A stretch of 30,512 nt of DNA, taken from assembly GCA_910589055.1 (NCBI GenBank), contig CAJURN010000028.1, forward strand, positions 1 through 30,512, given 5' to 3'. Source of the DNA: an uncultured Muribaculaceae bacterium (GTDB lineage: Bacteria; Bacteroidota; Bacteroidia; Bacteroidales; Muribaculaceae). A program made the position numbers and the translations under genes. This document shows, piece after piece, positions 7,302 through 14,491 of this stretch. The stretch's first letter is position 1. Each line of letters starts with the position of its first letter. A model generated the notes under the pieces. It was not told where the DNA came from. It saw nothing but the letters and a program-made list of their open reading frames with translations, and made no database searches.

Positions 7302-8501
7302 TTACACTTTTTTAGCATTGTATGCTTCAAGAGCTTTGGCGAGGACCTTGAGGGCGTCGGCGAGATCTTCTTTCTTGAGAACGTATGCAAGGCGCACTTC
7401 GTTGCGCCCGCGTCCCGGTGTGGTATAGAAACCGGACGCCGGAGCCATGAACACAGTCTGTCCCTCATACTCGAACTCCCTCAGACACCACTGGCAAAAG
7501 TCCTCGGCATCCTCCACCGGCAGACTCGCCACCGTATAAAACGCACCCATGGGTATCGGGGAATACACACCCGGAATACGGTTGAGCCCGTCGATAAGGA
7601 ATTTGCGCCGCTCCACATATTCATTATATGTCATGAGCATATACTCCTCGGGGGTGTCGATGCTCGCTTCAGCCACAATCTGTCCCAGCAATGGCGGGCT
7701 AAGACGAGCCTGGCAGAATTTCATAATATTCTTTTTAAGCTCTTTATGCTTGGTGATGATGGCGCCCACACGTATTCCGCACTCGCTGTAACGCTTGGAA
7801 ACAGAGTCGATAAGCACCACCTGCTCCGAAATGCCATCAAGATGGAAGGCCGAGATATACGGCGCGCCGGTGTAACAGAATTCGCGATACACCTCATCGG
7901 AATATAGAAACAGGTCGTGTTTCTTAACGATGTCACGCAGACGGTTCATTTCCTTCTGCGTGTATAAGTAACCGGTGGGATTGTTGGGATTACAGATTAA
8001 TATACCCTTTGTGCGGTCGGTGATGAGTTTTTCAAACTCCTCGACCGGAGGCAGTGCAAACCCCTCCTCGATACTGGAAGGCACCGTGACAATCTTGGCT
8101 CCGGCCGAAATGGCGAAAGCCATATAATTTGCGTACGCAGGCTCGGGAACAATGATTTCATCGCCCGGATCAAGCGTAGCCATAAAAGCGAAAAGTACGG
8201 CCTCCGAGCCGCCGGTGGTGATTATAATATCATCGACATCAACATCTATGTTGAAGCGTCGGTAGTAGTCGCGCAGTTTGGTGCGGAGCGACAGCAATCC
8301 TTCCGACGGGCTGTATTCCAAAATTTTGCGGTCGATATTTCGAAGCGCCTCCAATGCGACTTCAGGAGTAGGTATATCGGGCTGACCGATATTGAGACGG
8401 TGCACCTTGATTCCGCGGGCCATTGCTGCATTTGCAAGCGGAACAAGTTTTCGGATTGGGGAGGCGGGCATGATCTTGCCGCGTTCGGATATATTTGGCA
8501 T
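7302..8501 (-). CDS. Pyridoxal phosphate-dependent aminotransferase (class I/II)
   Basis: A 399-residue fold-type I aminotransferase of the aspartate aminotransferase superfamily, cytoplasmic. Motifs visible are TTGGSEAV (phosphate-cup region, about 95-102), CNPNNPTG (170-177), the cofactor Asp in SDEVY (201-205), the Schiff-base lysine K236 in SVSKRYSECGIRVGA and the carboxylate-binding Arg near the C-terminus (R370 in RNEVRLAYV). The substrate is not certain; aspartate or a related amino acid is plausible. The start codon is ATG at 8501. The gene is monocistronic with its own promoter. Confidence 0.92.
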   Translation of the reverse strand: MPNISERGKIMPASPIRKLVPLANAAMARGIKVHRLNIGQPDIPTPEVALEALRNIDRKILEYSPSEGLLSLRTKLRDYYRRFNIDVDVDDIIITTGGSEAVLFAFMATLDPGDEIIVPEPAYANYMAFAISAGAKIVTVPSSIEEGFALPPVEEFEKLITDRTKGILICNPNNPTGYLYTQKEMNRLRDIVKKHDLFLYSDEVYREFCYTGAPYISAFHLDGISEQVVLIDSVSKRYSECGIRVGAIITKHKELKKNIMKFCQARLSPPLLGQIVAEASIDTPEEYMLMTYNEYVERRKFLIDGLNRIPGVYSPIPMGAFYTVASLPVEDAEDFCQWCLREFEYEGQTVFMAPASGFYTTPGRGRNEVRLAYVLKKEDLADALKVLAKALEAYNAKKV

Positions 8502-8543
8502 CTGGAAAAGAATATTTTTGAATCAGTTTTGGAAAACAGAGTG

Positions 8544-8575
8544 CAAAATTAACGCTTCTGCCCTTATTAAACAAC
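8544..8575 (-). promoter_or_regulatory. Promoter of the aminotransferase gene
   Basis: Minus-strand TAATTTTG (plus 8544-8551) is a perfect -7 box. GTTG (plus 8572-8575) is one base off TTTG at 20 bp spacing. The predicted leader is about 38 nt. Confidence 0.65.
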
Positions 8576-8603
8576 CACACCCCCGATTTTGTGCTAAAAT
8601 AAA

Positions 8604-8636
8604 TTTGGCATTGCTCGCATTTTCTCCGTACTTTTG
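8604..8636 (+). promoter_or_regulatory. Promoter of the degenerate LytM gene
   Basis: TTTG (8604-8607), 21 bp, then TACTTTTG (8629-8636), a full consensus match. The ATG at 8647 is only about 10 nt past the -7 box, which implies a very short or nearly absent 5' leader. Confidence 0.7.
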
Positions 8637-8646
8637 TAAGCGATAT

Positions 8647-9489
8647 ATGACAGAAGCCGCGAAAAAGAAAAAAAGCCATGCCCCAAAGTATCGCAATCCA
8701 AAACGGTACAGGCTTGACTTCATAAAAGAAAATACGTTCAACCGCATCTGGACCGTGCGCATGACCCGCGGTAAGGTGTGGCTAGCTACGACTACGTTTA
8801 TAGCCTCGGTATGCGCGCTTATCCTCGTGATTGTGCTTTTCACTCCCGTACGCCAACTTCTTCCCGGCAAGATGGAGCGCGACATCCGCGCACGCTATCT
8901 CGAAACAGCTCTACGGCTTGACTCGCTCGAGCAAGTCACCCGCGCGCGCAACGCCTACCTCGAAAACATAACAGCCATACTCACTGATAAAATCGACGCC
9001 AACGAGGCCGTCACCGACCCCGGCTCGGCTTACAACGACTCTTTGCTCGCGGCATCCGATGCCGAACGGCGTTTCGTGCGCCAATACGAATCGGAAGAAC
9101 GATTCAACCTGTCCGTACTCGCCCCCATCGCGGCCGAGGGCATGATTTTTTACAGCCCTGCCGGAGCATCCGCCACTGTCGGCGACGACGGCGACCCGCA
9201 GACAATGACAATTTCCTCCGGCAAGACCACTCCGGCTCAGGCCGTGTACCGAGGAACTGTCATCAGCGTAATCACCGACATGGACGGTCTGAGCACCGTG
9301 ACAGTGCAGCATCCCAACGAATTCGTATCAATATATTCGGGATTGCGTGAGGTATTCATTTCCTCCGGCGACAAAGTGGCTGCCGGACAGCGGTTGGGCC
9401 ATACCCCACCCGACCGACCGCTTGTCTACCGCCTGTGGCACAGCGGCTCGTCGCTTGACCCGGAAGACTATATTTCTCTTGAAAATTAA
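8647..9489 (+). CDS. Membrane-anchored LytM-like protein lacking catalytic residues
   Basis: A 280-residue protein: a basic cytoplasmic head (about 1-42, KKKKSHAPKYRNPKRYR), one membrane segment (about 43-66), a helical linker (75-150) and a C-terminal domain (about 195-280) that follows the M23/LytM pattern: AVYRGTVISV, TVTVQHPNEFVSIYSGL, SGDKVAAGQRLGHT and finally LVYRLWHSG where active members have the HLHFE-type strand. Both zinc motifs are missing (no HxxxD, and LVYRLW in place of HxH), so it is probably not a peptidase. By analogy with EnvC/NlpD it may activate or position another hydrolase. The ATG at 8647 is used because it follows the promoter; upstream in-frame sequence antisense to the aminotransferase gene is not credible. 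Confidence 0.82.
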   Translation: MTEAAKKKKSHAPKYRNPKRYRLDFIKENTFNRIWTVRMTRGKVWLATTTFIASVCALILVIVLFTPVRQLLPGKMERDIRARYLETALRLDSLEQVTRARNAYLENITAILTDKIDANEAVTDPGSAYNDSLLAASDAERRFVRQYESEERFNLSVLAPIAAEGMIFYSPAGASATVGDDGDPQTMTISSGKTTPAQAVYRGTVISVITDMDGLSTVTVQHPNEFVSIYSGLREVFISSGDKVAAGQRLGHTPPDRPLVYRLWHSGSSLDPEDYISLEN

Positions 9490-9509
9490 TTAACATAATA
9501 CTCTTTCTC

Positions 9510-10133
9510 ATGAAATCATTACTCCAATGCGCTACCGTAGCAGCCGCGTCGATAGCATTACTGATGACAGGCTCCTGCTCTGACAACTCCAATACATCCG
9601 CAGCCGACGGCTCCAACGCCGCCATCGAAAATATAATGACACGCACGAGCGTGCGCACCTATGAACCCGGACGCGACATAAGCGCCGACACCGTGGAGAT
9701 GCTTCTCCGTGCGGCAATGAGCGCACCTACTGCCGTAAACGCACAGCCCTGGAAATTCATTGTAGTACGCAACGCCGAAGTTCGCGGACGTCTTGCAGAA
9801 GCGCTTCCCAACGCAGGCGACAAACTCACGGCCGCTCCCCTCACAGTGGTTGTGTGCGGCGACACCTCCAAATTCTTCAAGCCCCAGCCCGAATATTGGG
9901 TACAGGACTGCTCTGCGGCAACTGAAAACCTCCTTTTGGCAGCCCATGCAACAGGTCTCGGAGCTGTGTGGTGCGGTGTGTATCCCGATCAGGAACGCGT
10001 CAAAGTATGTTCTGAAGCACTTGGTCTCGACGGTCGTTTCATTCCGCTCTGCGTAGTGCCGGTAGGCTATCCCGCAGGGGAAAACACACCCAAAGACAAG
10101 TGGAAAGTGGAAAATGTGGAAACCATCGAATAA
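9510..10133 (+). CDS. Nitroreductase family protein with lipoprotein-like signal
   Basis: A 207-residue FMN-type nitroreductase fold. The family landmarks are MTRTSVRTYEP (about 43-53), LLRAAMSAPTAVNAQPWKFIVV (65-86), QDCSAATENLLLAAHATGLGAVW (132-154) and the C-terminal VVPVGYPAG. The N-terminus MKSLLQCATVAAASIALLM leads to TGSCSDNS, with a plausible lipid-modified Cys at residue 23, suggesting export and membrane anchoring. The -3 residue is Thr rather than Leu, so the lipobox is imperfect. The gene starts 20 bp after the LytM-like gene and is probably co-transcribed. The electron acceptor is unknown. Confidence 0.88.
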   Translation: MKSLLQCATVAAASIALLMTGSCSDNSNTSAADGSNAAIENIMTRTSVRTYEPGRDISADTVEMLLRAAMSAPTAVNAQPWKFIVVRNAEVRGRLAEALPNAGDKLTAAPLTVVVCGDTSKFFKPQPEYWVQDCSAATENLLLAAHATGLGAVWCGVYPDQERVKVCSEALGLDGRFIPLCVVPVGYPAGENTPKDKWKVENVETIE

Positions 10134-10153
10134 GCCAAATGGAATTTTTTCAT

Positions 10154-10161
10154 TAATTTTG
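10154..10161 (+). promoter_or_regulatory. Possible -7 box upstream of the PASTA gene
   Basis: TAATTTTG matches the -7 consensus 28 bp before the ATG. No -33 element is visible. It lies between inverted repeats AAATGGAA (10137-10144) and TTCCATTT (10171-10178), which could also form a weak 3' hairpin for the nitroreductase gene. Confidence 0.4.
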
Positions 10162-10188
10162 CGTTCCACATTCCATTTTTTTGATTAA

Positions 10189-10857
10189 ATGACAAGCAAC
10201 AGCAAATCATCAATAAAGACATTTTATTCGAATCATCCCGTGATAAGCAATCTGATTCTGATTGTTCTCACGGGAATAATCCTGACGTGGGGCGTGCTCC
10301 TGTGGCTCGACCACTGGACGATGCACGGTTCAACGGCCACCGTTCCCGACATCAAGCACCGCACATACGCCGAGGCAAGGAGCATACTTCAACTCCACGA
10401 CCTCGACATTGAGATTTCCGACTCCATCTACGACCGTTCGCTCGCTCCGGGCACTGTGGTTGAGTCGTGGCCTAAAGCCGGAGCTGTTGTCAAGGCCGGA
10501 CGTCAGGTCTATGTCACCGTCACAGCCTTCTCGCCCAAGCAGGTAACTATATCCATGCCGCTGGCGGGAAGCGTGTCGATGCGCCAGGCCATGTCATATC
10601 TCCGCGGAATCGGTCTGACCGACATCCGCATCGTGTATGTACCTTCGGAATTTCCCGACCTCGTGCTCAAAGCCACCTATGGCGACACACCCCTCAACGT
10701 CGGTTCTGTGATTCCCGTCACATCCACCGTGACTCTCGAAGTCGGAAGCACTCCGGTGTACGAGGAGGAGATATTCGACGAGGAATTTTCGGAACAGAGC
10801 GGAGATTCCGCCGCGGAAATTGAATCGGAAGTAGCATCAACTTTTTCAGGATTCTGA
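10189..10857 (+). CDS. PASTA domain-containing membrane protein
   Basis: A 222-residue protein with a short N-terminal tail, one membrane helix (about residues 19-41) and two PASTA domains: about 48-115 (TVPDIKHRTYAEARSIL ... VVKAGRQVYVTVT) and 117-186 (ISMPLAGSVSMRQAMSYL ... VTSTVTLEVGS). The acidic tail (EEEIFDEEFSE) is not part of either domain. PASTA domains bind peptidoglycan fragments in Gram-positive kinases and PBPs; here there is no kinase domain, as in other Bacteroidota PASTA proteins. Its stop overlaps the rluD start by one base (TGATG), so the two are translationally coupled. Confidence 0.9.
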   Translation: MTSNSKSSIKTFYSNHPVISNLILIVLTGIILTWGVLLWLDHWTMHGSTATVPDIKHRTYAEARSILQLHDLDIEISDSIYDRSLAPGTVVESWPKAGAVVKAGRQVYVTVTAFSPKQVTISMPLAGSVSMRQAMSYLRGIGLTDIRIVYVPSEFPDLVLKATYGDTPLNVGSVIPVTSTVTLEVGSTPVYEEEIFDEEFSEQSGDSAAEIESEVASTFSGF

Positions 10858-11951
10858 TGTCGGACAACGAAGATATTTTTGACGACGACATTGAAATGCC
10901 GGACGTCTCCCCGGAAGTGCGTGAGCCCGAGATAATCGAGCTGGACGGACAGGAACTCTACGAGCATTTCCGCTTTGTGGCCGACAAGGGTCAGGCGCTC
11001 CTGCGCGTCGATAAATTCCTTGTCGAGCGCCTTCAGAAGTCATCACGCAACCGTGTGCAGCAGGCAGCTGAAGCCGGGTGTATTCTCGTCAACGGCAAAG
11101 CCGTGAAGAGCAACTACCGCGTGAAGCCACTTGATGTGGTGCAGGTGGTGATGGACCGTCCGCGCTACGAATTTGAAATCATAGCCCAGGACATCCCGCT
11201 CGATATCGTATATGAGGATGCTCATGTGCTCGTTGTCAACAAGCCGGCCGGACTGGTTGTGCACCCCGGCCACGGAAATTACTCGGGTACGCTCGTCAAC
11301 GCACTTGCATGGCACTTCAAAGACAATCCCGACTATGATGTCACCGACCCACGCATGGGACTGGTGCATCGCATCGACAAGGACACATCCGGATTGCTGG
11401 TCGTAGCCAAGACCCCGGATGCGAAAACCGACCTCGGACGCCAGTTTTTCAACAAAACCACCAAGCGCGAGTATCGCGCAATCGTCTGGGGCATCCCCGA
11501 ACCGGCTGCCGGACGAATCGAAGGCAATATCGGCCGCTCCCCCAAGGACCGACTGCAGATGGCCGTATTCCCAGCCGGAAGCGACCAGGGCAAACATGCC
11601 GTGACTCACTATGAGGTGCTTGAACAGCTCGGCCACGTTTCGCTCGTGAAATGCGTTCTCGAAACCGGTCGCACCCATCAGATACGTGTGCACATGCGCC
11701 ACATCGGCCACCCGCTTTTCAACGACGCCCGTTACGGCGGCGACGTGATTCTGCGCGGAAACACCTCCGGCTCCTACCGCAGCTTCATCGCCAATTGCTT
11801 CGAGATATGCCCGCGTCAGGCTCTGCATGCCCGCACGCTCGGATTCGTGCATCCGGCAACAGGTGAAGAAATGTTCTTCACCGCCGAAATGCCCTCCGAC
11901 ATGCAGGCCCTCATCGAGAAATGGCGCACACTTGCCGCTTCAAAAGCATAA
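10857..11951 (+). CDS. rluD: RluA-family 23S rRNA pseudouridine synthase, probably RluD
   Basis: A 364-residue enzyme. After an acidic N-terminal tail (1-35), an S4 RNA-binding domain covers about residues 47-100 (RVDKFLVERLQKSSRNRVQQAAEAGCILVNGK). The catalytic domain carries VLVVNKPAGLVVHPG and the signature HRIDKDTSG with the catalytic Asp at residue 174, then GRTHQIRVHM (271-280). Family members convert uridines in helix 69 of 23S rRNA to pseudouridine. The RluD assignment rests on overall architecture; RluC-type activity cannot be excluded. It is coupled to the PASTA gene. Confidence 0.9.
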   Translation: MSDNEDIFDDDIEMPDVSPEVREPEIIELDGQELYEHFRFVADKGQALLRVDKFLVERLQKSSRNRVQQAAEAGCILVNGKAVKSNYRVKPLDVVQVVMDRPRYEFEIIAQDIPLDIVYEDAHVLVVNKPAGLVVHPGHGNYSGTLVNALAWHFKDNPDYDVTDPRMGLVHRIDKDTSGLLVVAKTPDAKTDLGRQFFNKTTKREYRAIVWGIPEPAAGRIEGNIGRSPKDRLQMAVFPAGSDQGKHAVTHYEVLEQLGHVSLVKCVLETGRTHQIRVHMRHIGHPLFNDARYGGDVILRGNTSGSYRSFIANCFEICPRQALHARTLGFVHPATGEEMFFTAEMPSDMQALIEKWRTLAASKA

Positions 11952-12045
11952 GCAGGATGTACAAATTAATTAATACATCCTACATATTGATAAATTGAAA
12001 CATTTTCTAAACCTAACTTTTTTAGGAAGTGTTAGGAATTTGTAT

Positions 12046-12053
12046 TAACTTTG
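12046..12053 (+). promoter_or_regulatory. -7 box upstream of the acyltransferase gene
   Basis: TAACTTTG matches the -7 consensus 27 bp before the ATG. No clear -33 TTTG was found. A small inverted repeat (CCTAA at 12012-12016, TTAGG at 12022-12026) precedes it. Confidence 0.55.
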
Positions 12054-12080
12054 ATGTCTCAAAACCAATAGTTCAAAGAC

Positions 12081-13277
12081 ATGTCTGATAAAACCGAACA
12101 TTCTACTGCCGAAATATTGACTGATTTCAGCGACATCGCTCCTTACGACGACCATCAGTTCCACGATAAAATCGCCTCTCTGGTCAAGGAACCCGGCTTT
12201 GAACATGCCGTGCGCTATGTCATGCCCGACGTGGACTATCCCGCGTTCGTGGAAAATCTGCTCACTGTCAAGACTCAGAACGATTTTCAGGTGAAAGTCA
12301 TGGGTCCGTTCCTCGAGATGCTCGTTGCAACAACAACCCACGGCCTCACTATCGACGGATTCGAGAACTATACCGAAGGTCAGGCATATACCTTCATCAC
12401 CAACCACCGCGACATCGTTCTGGACGCATCATTCCTCAATCTGTGTTTCATACGTGCCAAAAAGCCGATAACGCAGGTTGCCATAGGAAACAACCTTCTC
12501 ATCTACGACTGGATTACCGACCTGGTGAAGCTCAACCGCAGTTTCATCGTCAAGCGCGACGTGCGTGCCACTCAGGCTCTCGACGCCGCACGCCATCTGT
12601 CGGCCTACATACACCACACCATCAACGACAAGCACGAATCGGTGTGGATTGCCCAGCGCGAAGGACGTGCCAAAGACTCCAACGACGTCACCCAGGAAAG
12701 CCTCGTGAAGATGCTCGGTCTCGCAGGTGAAGGCGATACCAAGCTCAACATCCTCGGATGTCACCTCATGCCCGTGTCGATTTCGTACGAGTACGACCCC
12801 AACGACTACCTGAAGGTGCGTGAATTCCTGCTCAAGCGCCGCGACCCCGAATTCAAGAAGAGCAAGCGCGACGACCTTTTCAGCATGGAGACAGGCATAC
12901 TGCGCCAGAAGGGCCGCGTGCATTTCCACCTCGGAAAGTGCATCAATCCCGAACTTGAATCATTCCCGGGCGAAGCTCGCAACGAGGTTGTACGCCACAC
13001 ATGCGACATCATCGACCGCGCGATCCACTGCGGCTACCGCATATTCCCCTGCAACTATATCGCCTGCGATGAAATCAACGGAAGCTCCGAGTTCGCAGCT
13101 CACTACACCCCCGAAGATGTGCGTACTTTCGACGAATACATCGCCGGACAGCTCGCAAAAGTGGACGTGGAAAACATCACTCCGGAAGAAATGCAATATA
13201 TGCGCGGAATGATGCTCACCATGTACGCCAATCCCCTCAAGAACCAGCAGGCAGCAAAAGACTGTCCGCGCGACTGA
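12081..13277 (+). CDS. 1-acyl-sn-glycerol-3-phosphate acyltransferase-like protein
   Basis: A 398-residue protein of the PlsC/LPLAT acyltransferase superfamily, acting at the inner membrane in phospholipid or related lipid synthesis. The acceptor motif appears as TNHRDIVLD (His109 with Asp111 and Asp115), and motif III as AQREGRAKDSND (Glu194-Gly195-Arg196). It is longer than classical PlsC (about 240 residues), with extra N- and C-terminal regions and no obvious transmembrane segment. The spacing of His109 to Asp115 is five residues, rather than the four of the textbook HX4D motif. Acyl donor and acceptor are not predictable. A metallophosphoesterase gene follows after 17 bp. Confidence 0.85.
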   Translation: MSDKTEHSTAEILTDFSDIAPYDDHQFHDKIASLVKEPGFEHAVRYVMPDVDYPAFVENLLTVKTQNDFQVKVMGPFLEMLVATTTHGLTIDGFENYTEGQAYTFITNHRDIVLDASFLNLCFIRAKKPITQVAIGNNLLIYDWITDLVKLNRSFIVKRDVRATQALDAARHLSAYIHHTINDKHESVWIAQREGRAKDSNDVTQESLVKMLGLAGEGDTKLNILGCHLMPVSISYEYDPNDYLKVREFLLKRRDPEFKKSKRDDLFSMETGILRQKGRVHFHLGKCINPELESFPGEARNEVVRHTCDIIDRAIHCGYRIFPCNYIACDEINGSSEFAAHYTPEDVRTFDEYIAGQLAKVDVENITPEEMQYMRGMMLTMYANPLKNQQAAKDCPRD

Positions 13278-13294
13278 ATCCACAAGCCTGAGAA

Positions 13295-14491
13295 ATGAGA
13301 CTTCCCCTGCTCCCCATACTTGCCGTGCTCGCGCTCAACGGCCTGGTCGATTATTACATCTACCGCAGGCTCGAACGCTGGAAATCGTCGGCTCAGCCAC
13401 TTGCAAGGCGAATTTGGGTCATCCTGAGCGTTGTGCTCGCGCTCGTGCTGGTGGCAGCGATATGCTGGCCCAAGAAAGAAGGCGGCAACGATGCTCTTAC
13501 ATGGTTGATGTGGCTTCTTTTCAGCTACTTCTCAATCTACATTCCCAAATACCTGTACGTGATTTTCGACCTTGTCGCAAGCATACCACGCATATGGAAA
13601 TGCCGACGGTTGAAAGTCTTGTCCGTGACAGGAGGCGTGCTTGCGGCAGTGTCTTTCGTCCTTATGTGGTGGGGAGCGCTCATCAACCGCAACCGCATAC
13701 AGGTCAAGGATGTGGCAGTGGAAATAGCAAATCTGCCCGAATCTTTCTCCGGTATGACTATCGCTCAGATTTCCGACATCCACGTAGGAACATTCGGAAA
13801 TGACACCGCTTTCGTGGCAAAACTTGTCGACCGCGTCAACGCCCTTCATCCCGACATGATAGTATTCACGGGCGACATCGTAAACCGCCGCAGCGACGAA
13901 CTTGAACCGTTCATCAGCACACTGTCGAGGCTTCATGCTCCCATGGGCGTATATTCCATTCTCGGCAACCATGACTACGGCGACTATTACGAATGGCCCG
14001 ACTCCGCGGCCAAGAAAGCCAATCTCGATTACCTCAAGAAAATGCAGGCCGATATGGGATGGACCATGCTCAACAATGCAACGGCCTATCTCCATGCGGG
14101 AGCTGACTCGATAGCGCTCGTGGGTGTTGAGAACGTGGGCGACCCTCCATTCCCGACCTACGGCGATCTGGACGAAGCATATCCCGGTGACCTTGCCGAC
14201 CCAACGGTAAAAATCCTGCTCAGCCATAATCCGGCCCACTGGTGCGAGGACATCTGCGATGCCCCCGACAAAAACATCGCACTCACCCTGTCGGGACACA
14301 CTCATGCCATGCAGATTGAACTTTTCGGGGTATCGCCCGCAGTGTTCCGGTACAAGACATGGGGCGGAATGTACCGCGGAAGCGGGGGCAACGACCTGTA
14401 TGTGAACATCGGAGCCGGAGAAGTTGCCATACCTGCCCGCATCGGCGCCACTCCCGAAATCACTCTCTTCACACTAAAACCTAAAGAATGA
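13295..14491 (+). CDS. Membrane metallophosphoesterase (calcineurin-like)
   Basis: A 398-residue protein with about four N-terminal membrane helices (roughly residues 4-23, 40-58, 68-92 and 108-128) and a C-terminal calcineurin-like phosphoesterase domain (about 150-395). Metal-binding motifs are complete: SDIHVG (D161, H163), GDI (D194), GNHDY (224-228), SHNP (H311) and GHTHAMQ (334-340). Relatives include YkuE-type and UDP-diacylglucosamine hydrolase-like enzymes, but the substrate here is unknown. Its position after an acyltransferase makes lipid-linked phosphate a reasonable guess only. It shares an ATGA overlap with tex. Confidence 0.9.
   Translation: MRLPLLPILAVLALNGLVDYYIYRRLERWKSSAQPLARRIWVILSVVLALVLVAAICWPKKEGGNDALTWLMWLLFSYFSIYIPKYLYVIFDLVASIPRIWKCRRLKVLSVTGGVLAAVSFVLMWWGALINRNRIQVKDVAVEIANLPESFSGMTIAQISDIHVGTFGNDTAFVAKLVDRVNALHPDMIVFTGDIVNRRSDELEPFISTLSRLHAPMGVYSILGNHDYGDYYEWPDSAAKKANLDYLKKMQADMGWTMLNNATAYLHAGADSIALVGVENVGDPPFPTYGDLDEAYPGDLADPTVKILLSHNPAHWCEDICDAPDKNIALTLSGHTHAMQIELFGVSPAVFRYKTWGGMYRGSGGNDLYVNIGAGEVAIPARIGATPEITLFTLKPKE

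Noticed and set aside
7122..7907. A 261-codon plus-strand frame running from the repeat region into the aminotransferase gene
   Set aside because: Made of the palindromic repeats followed by antisense of a real gene; no family features.
11043..11852. A 269-codon open frame opposite rluD
   Set aside because: Antisense shadow caused by the G+C-rich codon pattern of rluD; no domain, start signal or promoter.
13532..14305. A 257-codon open frame opposite the metallophosphoesterase gene
   Set aside because: Antisense to intact catalytic motifs and with no recognisable domain.
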